Shown here piece after piece: positions 13,801 through 25,800 of a DNA stretch of 64,000 bases. Each line of letters begins with the position of its first letter. Position 1 is the stretch's first letter. The translations under genes and the position numbers were made by a program. Under the pieces are notes generated by a model. It searched no databases and was not told the DNA's origin. It worked only from the letters and a program-made list of their open reading frames with translations. The stretch is from Pycnopodia helianthoides (Eukaryota; Echinodermata; Asteroidea; Forcipulatida; Asteriidae), in assembly GCA_032158295.1 (NCBI GenBank), contig CM063247.1:17090009-17154008 (forward strand), read 5' to 3'.

Positions 13801-16800
13801 ATGTGTAACCGTTCCAAGCCATTCAGCCAAGAAATTCCACGTGCATTGATGAATATTCTCAGGATAGTTTGACTACATTTCTTGAAATTATTGAACAACA
13901 ACAAAAATGGTACAATCAGTTCAAGTTGAAATGACCAACTTGCAAGCACGTTTTTCAATAGAGTGAAGGGATACAATAGGACTCTGTATGGCACACAAAA
14001 CATATTAATCAAAATCTTTTCCCTTTCAACAAAAACAAGTCCAGGCAAGCTTGGCCTTTTCCCCATGTGTCATTAATGTTACTTTTTGTAACTCTAATCA
14101 ATTCAATTTCAATAGTCCATCAACTACTACAACTAATCATTTCCACAGTTCAAGATTAATATGGAAATTGAAACTTCCACATTTTAACAATCTCTATAAA
14201 GATTTTTTAAGAGGTGGTGGTTCTGCACAGAGCTGGCTGGTCTATGGCCAGTCTAAGGGACTAACTCTAATGTATCTCTTATTGTCACAAATAAACTAAA
14301 ACTTACCATTCATTATGATAACCTTCCTGACAAACTGATTAGTATTGGTTTCAAGGGTTTTTCACTAAAAACAATTCAAAGTTCAGCCTTCTTCATTGTC
14401 AAGACGAGGCTTGCCTTGTTCAGATACATGCAGGCTATGTGACTGAAAGGTGAAATGTCAGCCTCTGGCTCACGAACTATTGTTCTCAATACGTCATCAA
14501 GACAATTTCAAATCTACATTTCAATCGTAGTGTTTGTATAGTTTGAGACCAAGTGTTGGAATGCTAACAGTGCGGCCCAAAACTGAAATAACCTCCCTCT
14601 CTCACCCCAAAATAAGCAAAGCTCACCTGAGCTCACTCTTGGTGAGCCATTGCGGACTTCTAAAGTCCACACTCCAGATGGTCTTTCCCCCCAGAAATGA
14701 GTGCTCATGAATGGCCAGGAGCTGAAGCTGCCTCTATGACTGTCCCTGGGCCTCCTATCCAGAAGAGTTGAATGGGTCCCCGTCGTGAGATCAGGTCAGG
14801 ACTAGGCTCCACGTACCATCGTACATTGATTGTAGATTGGACATGTTCAGGTAGTTGATTTGGCTGTTTGTTCCACTGCATGCTGTGGTGTCAAGGTGAA
14901 ACTGGCTAGCAGACCCCTAACTTGGAGTCCCTGTTTTAGATAAAAATGGCATACATAGCTAGGAGAAACAAGGAAAAACTACTGCTACTTCACCATCTCT
15001 TATCAAACATGAGTTACCTGTGATTAAATTAAACAATTACAATACAAGCTACGTTAAAGATCAGGATATTATGACTAACAGCTAGTATTATTTGCTGTTT
15101 TTTCTGTAATAAAAGAATAATATTCATGGATTCAATGTAAAATTTAAAAACTAAATACCGGGCTAATTTCACAGATAACTAAAGCTGAAAATTTTTGCTT
15201 AAGCACAAGTGTTTTTCCTAAAACAAAACAATAGACAGCGCATGGTGCACTCACATAATTTGCATTGCTTCACTCAATACTACAATAAGCATGGCGCAGT
15301 AAGCATAGACAGCGCATGACGTGCACTCACCATAGATTTGCATTGCTGTCAACTCACATATATCCAAAAGCATACAAAGTAAGCCATAGACAGCGCATGC
15401 GTGCACTCACCATAGATTTGCATTGCTGTCACTCACATACTACCAATAAGCATGAGCAGCAAGTAAGCCATAGACAGCGCATGCGTGCACTCACCATAGA
15501 TTTGCATTGCTGTCACTCACATACTACCAATAAGCATGAGCAGCAAGTAAGCCATAGACAGCGCATGCGTGCACTCACCAAAGATTTGCATTGCTGTCAC
15601 TCACATACTACCAATAAGCATGAGCAGCAAGTAAGCCATAGACAGCGCATGCGTGCACTCACCATAGATTTGCATTGCTGTCACTCACATACTACCAATA
15701 AGCATGAGCAGCAAGTAAGCCATAGACAGCGCATGCGTGCACTCACCAAGATTTGCATTGCTGTCACTCACATACTACCAATAAGCATGAGCAGCAAGTA
15801 AGCCATAGACAGCGCATGCGTGCACTCACCATAGATTTGCATTGCTGTCACTCACATACTACCAATAAGCATGAGCAGCAAGTAAGCCATAGACAGCGCA
15901 TGCGTGCACTCACCATAGATTTGCATTGCTGTCACTCACATACTACCAATAAGCATGAGCAGCAAGTAAGCCATAGACAGCGCATGCGTGCACTCACCAT
16001 AGATTTGCATTGCTGTCACTCACATACTACCAATAAGCATGAGCAGCAAGTAAGCCATAGACAGCGCATGCGTGCACTCACCATAGATTTGCATTGCTGT
16101 CACTCACATACTACCAATAAGCATGAGCAGCAAGTAAGCCATAGACAGCGCATGCGTGCACTCACCAAAGATTTGCATTGCTGTCACTCACATACTACCA
16201 ATAAGCATGAGCAGCAAGTAAGCCATAGACAGCGCATGCGTGCACTCACCATAGATTTGCATTGCTGTCACTCACATACTACCAATAAGCATGAGCAGCA
16301 AGTAAGCCATAGACAGCGCATGCGTGCACTCACCATAGATTTGCATTGCTGTCACTCACATACTACCAATAAGCATGAGCAGCAAGTAAGCCATAGACAG
16401 CGCATGCGTGCACTCACCATAGATTTGCATTGCTGTCACTCACATACTACCAATAAGCATGAGCAGCAAGTAAGCCATAGACAGCGCATGCGTGCACTCA
16501 CCATAGATTTGCATTGCTGTCACTCACATACTACCAATAAGCATGAGCAGCAAGTAAGCCATAGACAGCGCATGCGTGCACTCACCAAAGATTTGCATTG
16601 CTGTCACTCACATACTACCAATAAGCATGAGCAGCAAGTAAGCCATAGACAGCGCATGCGTGCACTCACCATAGATTTGCATTGCTGTCACTCACATACT
16701 ACCAATAAGCATGAGCAGCAAGTAAGCCATAGACAGCGCATGCGTGCACTCACCATAGATTTGCATTGCTGTCACTCACATACTACCAATAAGCATGAGC

Positions 16801-19800
16801 AGCAAGTAAGCCATAGACAGCGCATGCGTGCACTCACCATAGATTTGCATTGCTGTCACTCACATACTACCAATAAGCATGAGCAGCAAGTAAGCCATAG
16901 ACAGCGCATGCGTGCACTCACCATAGATTTGCATTGCTGTCACTCACATACTACCAATAAGCATGAGCAGCAAGTAAGCCATAGACAGCGCATGCGTGCA
17001 CTCACCATAGATTTGCATTGCTGTCACTCACATACTACCAATAAGCATGAGCAGCAAGTAAGCCATAGACAGCGCATGCGTGCACTCACCATAGATTTGC
17101 ATTGCTGTCACTCACATACTACCAATAAGCATGAGCAGCAAGTAAGCCATAGACAGCGCATCGCGTGCACTCACCAAAGATTTGCATTGCTGTCACTCAC
17201 ATACTACCAATAAGCATGAGCAGCAAGTAAGCCATAGACAGCGCATGCGTGCACTCACCATAGATTTGCATTGCTGTCACTCACATACTACCAATAAGCA
17301 TGAGCAGCAAGTAAGCCATAGACAGCGCATGCGTGCACTCACCATAGATTTGCATTGCTGTCACTCACATACTACCAATAAGCATGAGCAGCAAGTAAGC
17401 CATAGACAGCGCATGCGTGCACTCACCATAGATTTGCATTGCTGTCACTCACATACTACCAATAAGCATGAGCAGCAAGTAAGCCATAGACAGCGCATGC
17501 GTGCACTCACCATAGATTTGCATTGCTGTCACTCACATACTACCAATAAGCATGAGCAGCAAGTAAGCCATAGACAGCGCATGCGTGCACTCACCATAGA
17601 TTTGCATTGCTGTCACTCACATACTACCAATAAGCATGAGCAGCAAGTAAGCCATAGACAGCGCATGCGTGCACTCACCAAAGATTTGCATTGCTGTCAC
17701 TCACATACTACCAATAAGCATGAGCAGCAAGTAAGCCATAGACAGCGCATGCGTGCACTCACCATAGATTTGCATTGCTGTCACTCACATACTACCAATA
17801 AGCATGAGCAGCAAGTAAGCCATAGACAGCGCATGCGTGCACTCACCATAGATTTGCATTGCTGTCACTCACATACTACCAATAAGCATGAGCAGCAAGT
17901 AAGCCATAGACAGCGCATGCGTGCACTCACCATAGATTTGCATTGCTGTCACTCACATACTACCAATAAGCATGAGCAGCAAGTAAGCCATAGACAGCGC
18001 ATGCGTGCACTCACCATAGATTTGCATTGCTGTCACTCACATACTACCAATAAGCATGAGCAGCAAGTAAGCCATAGACAGCGCATGCGTGCACTCACCA
18101 TAGATTTGCATTGCTGTCACTCACATACTACCAATAAGCATGAGCAGCAAGTAAGCCATAGACAGCGCATGCGTGCACTCACCATAGATTTGCATTGCTG
18201 TCACTCACATACTACCAATAAGCATGAGCAGCAAGTAAGCCATAGACAGCGCATGCGTGCACTCACCATAGATTTGCATTGCTGTCACTCACATACTACC
18301 AATAAGCATGAGCAGCAAGTAAGCCATAGACAGCGCATGCGTGCACTCACCATAGATTTGCATTGCTGTCACTCACATACTACCAATAAGCATGAGCAGC
18401 AAGTAAGCCATAGACAGCGCATGCGTGCACTCACCATAGATTTGCATTGCTGTCACTCACATACTACCAATAAGCATGAGCAGCAAGTAAGCCATAGACA
18501 GCGCATGCGTGCACTCACCATAGATTTGCATTGCTGTCACTCACATACTACCAATAAGCATGAGCAGCAAGTAAGCCATAGACAGCGCATGCGTGCACTC
18601 ATCATAGATTTGCATTGCTGTCACTCACATACTACCAATAAGCATGAGCAGCAAGTAAGCCATAGACAGCGCATGCGTGCACTCACCATAGATTTGCATT
18701 GCTGTCACTCACATACTACCAATAAGCATGAGCAGCAAGTAAGCCATAGACAGCGCATGCGTGCACTCACCATAGATTTGCATTGCTGTCACTCACATAC
18801 TACCAATAAGCATGAGCAGCAAGTAAGCCATAGACAGCGCATGCGTGCACTCACCATAGATTTGCATTGCTGTCACTCACATACTACCAATAAGCATGAG
18901 CAGCAAGTAAGCCATAGACAGCGCATGCGTGCACTCACCATAGATTTGCATTGCTGTCACTCACATACTACCAATAAGCATGAGCAGCAAGTAAGCCATA
19001 GACAGCGCATGCGTGCACTCACCATAGATTTGCATTGCTGTCACTCACATACTACCAATAAGCATGAGCAGCAAGTAAGCCATAGACAGCGCATGCGTGC
19101 ACTCACCATAGATTTGCATTGCTGTCACTCACATACTACCAATAAGCATGAGCAGCAAGTAAGCCATAGACAGCGCATGCGTGCACTCACCATAGATTTG
19201 CATTGCTGTCACTCACATACTACCAATAAGCATGAGCAGCAAGTAAGCCATAGACAGCGCATGCGTGCACTCACCATAGATTTGCATTGCTGTCACTCAC
19301 ATACTACCAATAAGCATGAGCAGCAAGTAAGCCTATCTATTCACATGCTTGCAGTTAGCAGGGCTTATATAATACAAATTGTGCCGTACGCAAACAATAG
19401 AAATAGAAACAGCTCAATGTAATTAGGCCCAGTTGTTTGAATGGAAATAATTAAGGGAATGAAAAGCTTAATAACAGCATACCTTGTACCAGAGAATGCA
19501 TTGATCTGACATGTGCGTTGTTTGGGTAAGTTGGTCCAGTTCTGTGCTAACTCTACCATCGCCCCAGCATCCATTAAACCAAAACCATACCGGTGACTAA
19601 CTGTAAAATGACAAAATACACATTTAACAGGTAGTAATCAATAACAAATTAAGGTTAGATACAACAGTGTGCAAACCATGACCTTCAAACAGCCCAGCAT
19701 ACAATATCAAGTTCTTTTTTTTAGTTTTACTTCAACAAATTGAGTCATTGTGAGCTAAACATTTCATCCTGAACAAGAACAGTTCTAATATTATGTTCAA

Positions 19801-22800
19801 ATAAACTTACATCGAAACTCTTAACAATGTATGAATGAAAATATGTCTATAATTATGTGCTCTGTGTGCAGGGCGGTTATCCGTGAAAGAATTCCCCATT
19901 TACTTGTGCATGCATTTACACGTTAGCAAGTGAATGCATTGCTGTACAGAAACATTCATATAGAAAACCACATGAGTGACTGCTTCCCTGCATTGTGCAT
20001 GTTTCCCATAGAGGGACCAGTGGCGCTGCAACTACATGTTCCAAAATCAAGTTTCCTGTTCAAGCCGTGCATTTGGTGATATATTGCTCCTAAATATTTT
20101 TATTAAGTCAAAATAGAATATAAATGTTTGAATTCACGTTTAAAAAAATATTAATATGAAATAAACACATTTTGTGCTTATCAAATTACAGGGAATGACA
20201 ACAAAAATACTGATATTCCAAACCATTGTGACATGAAGGTCTAATGAAATGTTATCAGTTCTATTCTTTATTTTGGACAAACTCTTAACTATTACATAAA
20301 GACATGTTGCTCATTACAGTGCATCTTGAAACTGCACATGTACAGGTAGAGGTAACTGGCTGCAATACAAGATTCTTTTGATCTCTTCAACTACACCAGA
20401 GATTATCTATAACAGGCCCCTGACCCACGTTTAGAATCTGGGCTACTCAACATTTTTGTGGGCTTGTAAAAAAACAAAAAGTTTACTAGCCCAGTGGACG
20501 ATAAAGACCAAGAAAGGTGATCTCTTAGACACAGACTGAGAATATCAACACTGATATTGTCATTTAATATTTCTTAACAATATTAAGCTGTAAAGATAAA
20601 TTCACAATTACAGTGTACCTTTGGTTTTGAAACTTGAATGCTGTTTGACATAAGTCAAGTGCTTTGTTATATTCAAATCAAAGATCAATTATGACCACAA
20701 GTGTGATCTTCCTGAGAGAGAAATCAACTTACAGGCATATCCAGCACTATTTGTAGTCCACTTATCTTGCAGGCCTGTATGACGTGATGTCATCACAATG
20801 ATATACTGGATGTCACGCCATGTCATATTGTAACTGACAGAACAAAGACAAAGAGCTATGATGTCAATACAGTTCATGCCATCATTTATTTGTTGGTAAA
20901 TGAATCTTCAAGTTGTGTGTTACTGGCAGAACTAGGACAAACCCTCAACACCCCCCCATGTCCAAGACAAAACAAATAAAACAAATTAAAACAAATATTA
21001 TAATAACAATATCAACTTTCATTTAAGTTTTTACAGAATGAATTCTAATCTATGAAATATGTATTGTTCTTTATGATTTATGACTCAAGATTCAAGTTCA
21101 AGATTAAAAATTCTAGATATGAGATTCAAAATTCATGATTCCTAATCGATAGTTGATGTCACCTGAGGGCATTTTTATCTTTGATAACGTCTTCAATTAA
21201 ATGTTAAATATTTTTCACGACACAACCTATGCGTAAAGACAAAACCATTGTTTTGTTCAGGAGTTATGAGTTTATGAAATTAAAAACTTTGAGTTATTGT
21301 CACCAGAAGATGTATGTAATTTGATGAAGTCATCATTTTTGAAAAGGGTAAATTGATGTGTTGGATTACACATGTGGACCTACTTTGCTTGCAGGGCCAG
21401 TGCACATATCCCAGCTGCCATCGGAGCAGAGGCAGAGGTTCCTGTGTGATCGTCTGTGCATCGTCCTCCCAAGTCAGTCGTTATCTGAGAAACAAATCAA
21501 TCAATAAAACACTCATACATGTATGTCTCACACAACAGACTGCAGAATGTGACATCTTATTCATGTAACCCAAAATAACCAGGCTAGAAAAAAAACATCA
21601 TTAGAATGTATGGACTTGTTCAAAGGTACATCTATATTGTATGTGTAGGATTACTGTGAAAAATAAGTTCTGGATTCTCCACTTTCAGATTGACACCAGA
21701 ACTTTACAATAGACTTTGACCAAAGTAAATCCATGTTGTTCTCCTTTCTTTTTAATTGAATGGAACCAAACTAAGGCTAGAATTGAGACTATTTTAACCC
21801 CTCTTGGCATACTGAGCACACAGGAGCATGAGACAGTTACCGTAATTTCCTGCCGATAAGATGCATCTTTCAAGACGGGGTCTGCGCCTTATGCGCCTAA
21901 CCCTAACCCTAACCCTAACCCTAACCCTAATCCTAATCCCTTTATGTTATGGTAAGTGTCCTACCAACACAATGACCCCCATAAGTGGTGATGTACCAAC
22001 CGTGAATGGGTTTGCAAGCCTCTTCATTAGGCAATCAACCTTGCGCCTTATCCACCAGTGCGCCCTATCTGATGGCGTTTTATTTTTTGTGTGTAAATTT
22101 AGGGGTCTGCGCCTTATGCGCTGAGCGTCTTATCCGCAGGAAATTACGGTATATGGGATCTACCAAATCCTGACTGTAGGCCTAAATCTTTGTAATGAGA
22201 TAACTTCAGATAATCCCCTTGGGACTCACCACTTTCTTGTCCCTGCTGCTGCCGCTACTATACGTGGTGGCTAGCGTAGAGGCACACTCCTCAAGGTACC
22301 AAGGGGCTTCCCCACGCTCTGAGGTACTACTGACAGAGATGGTGTAGATGCTGTTAGTGTAGCCATCACACCCGCAGTTATCTTTAGAATGTCCACCATT
22401 ACCAGAAGCCCAGACGAATATATTACCTTTCCCACCACGGCCCTGAAATAATATGATAAAGCATTACTAATTACACTGATTACAACCAAGCAGGAGTTTG
22501 TAGACAACAAACATAACTTAGTCGCCACAAACTAGAACTTTACTGCAGTTGGTTTCTTACACTGATATTGACTTCTAAAAAACACAGATGGCATGTTTAG
22601 AACCTTGGAATTAGGAGTCTCCAATGTAAGTTCTTAGCGTTTACTGTTTGGCAAAAGGACCTGTTTAAAACCATCTTTGTTCCCATAGCATTGTACACAT
22701 ACAAACATCTGGACTTTGGGGCTTCCCTTGTTATTACTAAAACCTATTTGTAGCCATGCTCATAGGAACCACAGTCAACCTACCTTCTGGACTCCTTCTA

Positions 22801-25800
22801 GGAATGCCCTTTGAGCAAGACGGCCAGGCCCATCTACTGTCATCCCATCATCTTCTGGTCCCCAACTAGCACTGAAGATGTCAATATGATTTTGTTGTGT
22901 AAGTAATGAATCGCCTTCTGTCTTGTCTGTTACTTGGTCATCCAGCATTCGAATGCCTGTATGGGAAGAAGGCAAGCCAAAAGCAGTGTTATAAGCAAAA
23001 CAAAATACAGAAAATCAATTTGCACTGCTGCATATTAAACGTACTTTGCTGTACGTTCCCTTAAAATGAGAATATAGTATAAGTATTGTTTTTATAGTTG
23101 AATGCCTACTTCATCAACTTACTATTGCACCTGGTATAATACAATATTTCAAGATTTCTCATTTTAGAATGCTAACCTACCTCCTATACTTGCGTTGTAA
23201 GCCACACCTACTCCGCATATATCATTACCAGCTTCCATAGCTACTTCACCAGCACATCGTGTGCCATGTCTGCAACAAAATCAAAATATCAGCTTTGGAT
23301 CAACTAGCACTGTGCATCCAAGGGTTATTTTACTGCCGGTTACCTAAGATGAATAGGGGTCAGGTACCTGGATACCCGTGTGGTGGAAGCCTGGCAGTAC
23401 CATTGTAAACAAATACATCAAGTCAAGTAGTGATTATTGCTCTCTTTATACTGCCTGTAAATGGTTGTTTCCATCTCTATATACTGCATACTTGAAAGGA
23501 ACTTCTTAAACCATGGGATAATGGCACACAGTTGTATTCCAGAAAAATCCCTGGTCTGATCCCTCTGCCTTCGCACGTATGTCAGTGCAAACTTCCCTGA
23601 CATACACGAGAACCATTTTGAAGTCACAAAACCACGAATGTCTGTGCATACTTCCCTTACTTTTGCTTAAAATGGTATAGTTTTTGAGAAATGTGTAAAA
23701 CATTTGGTTTTGCTCTTGCGAGTCCTAAACTGGTAGGTTAAAAACAGTGAAAACATATAAGGGTTTATTTCATTAATTTCTTGTGACTCTGATGACCATT
23801 TGAGCTTAAACTTTCACAAGTTTGTTAGTTCATGTATATGTTGGGTCATAAGAAGTGTGGATACTGGTCTTTGACAATTACCAATGCTGTCTGCGTGCCT
23901 TGACCTCTTCAAGTCAGATGACACCTATATGCCAATTTTGTCTGGACTTGCTTATGGCGGACGCTTTTTAACGTCGAACAACTGGGAAGCGCCCTCAATT
24001 TTTTGCGGTCAGTCAGACATTTCATTGCACCTACCATGCTTCGCTTCGTTTCATCTGTACAACGAGGGACAGAAGGCATTTCCATGGGTTGTTGTGAAAT
24101 CCATGATTCAGACCTTTGTCCTGTTGTTGTACAAATGTGGCACACAAGAATTGACAGGCTGCCACCATTGTTTATCATTGTAATTGGCTGAACAGCTGAA
24201 AGAGAGGTACATGCACCGAAGTCCAAGAGTTCTGAGATTCTAGCATACCATGGCAGATTAGTAGCCATGGCTTACAGCTGAGGTTTCATGATTCATGGTG
24301 GGTGCATACTCATAGTTTCTTACAGTTGTTACTTGAGTCTGGAGAAAAGACTACACATCTAGCCATGGTGCAGTGTGGGCCAGGTAGCGTTTATTGTGAA
24401 GAGTTTTGAGACATAAAATAACAAATTTACACGTAGTGAGTTGTGTGTTGTGTACAAAATTTAATCACACGATTGGCTCAAGACACAAAATTAGGTGGTT
24501 GATTAACATATGACACGACAATTATACACCAACAAAGAGGTCATTCGACAAAAAGGTTAAGTTGGCCGTGACATGTGCATTTTTTGAGGGAGCATCGCGG
24601 CCAGCTCAGCAGCGGTTAAGATCGAGGCATGCATTGACCATCTGGTTAAAGCCCAGTTTATACTTCAAACTATTGCAAAAGAAATTGAGTTTTTTTGCGT
24701 TGTCTAGATTATACTGATTTGAATGAAGAAAAACAAGATAGTGGTGTTAATGATAAAGGTGCATAACTCTACAGTGACATTTGAGTGAGTGACAAGTGTG
24801 TCATACATACAACCCCCACATACCTGTTTGTCTGGTCATAGTTTGCCCTGGGCATTGGATCATCATCCTGTCCATTGATATCACGGCTGGCTGCTGGATC
24901 CTAGGGGGAAGGTGTTATGATTTACGTTCAAATGTGTGGTTCTTTCCATCATATTGAGTCAAAGTAAATAATGAAAATCTTATTGCTTGAAAGTTGGGTT
25001 AATTTCTCTACCTCCTTTTAGTTAACAGGACATAGATTCTAATGGGTTTGGGTGGTTATGAAACAAAACACTTTCATGAAAAATCACTTATTTTGTCAAA
25101 CTTACATGTATAACAAATGACCAATTTGTGATCATTTCACAACCATGTTACATTGTACATTGAATCCAAGACAAGACAGGTAAGACATAATTGTTTTGTT
25201 GAAGACAAATGATTCAAATACTACACTGTGATGCAGTCAAGAATGAACATTAAAGACCAAGATGTTAATTTTTGTGACCAAATTTGGTGTTGAGGCCAAG
25301 CACTACTATTAATCAAGTTTTTCCCAGTCTTGTCCATGTCCATTAAACCCTGGAATAACCCACATGAATCAAGCAGGCTGCACTTATTGTCTATACTCAC
25401 ATAGTTTTTAGCCAGATCAGGGTGTGTGTAGTCAATACCATCATCAAGTATTGAGACTACAATCCCTTTACCAGTGTAGCCCAAGTCCCATGCTGTCTCC
25501 ACATTCATGTTGGGCGCATTTTGACGGTTCTAGATATCGGGAAAAACAGGTAGCTTTTATTAGTAATAAGTTAAATCATACAGCCATTTTGTACTCATCC
25601 AATTAAACAAGCAGCTAATCACTGCTGATTTAAGGCCCTCTATCAAAAGAGTACAATGCCACACTGAAAGCATTCATTACTGAGTTCTGCTAAACTTGCA
25701 TAAATCTAATGAAATTAGGTGATATTGTCAGGATATTCAGAAGACCCCTGATAACTCCTGTGTATAAAATTCAAGTCAAAATGTAGAAGTGTCTTTTGTA

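Noticed and set aside
15230..19333. CRISPR-like array
   Set aside because: Units are contiguous and identical with no unique spacers, and the sequence is eukaryotic.
15316..19422. Long open reading frames on the plus strand encoding a 28-residue repeat protein
   Set aside because: They follow from a stop-free 84-bp tandem unit whose length divides by 3. They lie antisense in an intron and are broken by single-base indels. No promoter, start context or homology supports translation.
21896..21940. True telomere or chromosome-fusion scar
   Set aside because: Only about seven units, enclosed by the inverted ends of a mobile element within an intron.
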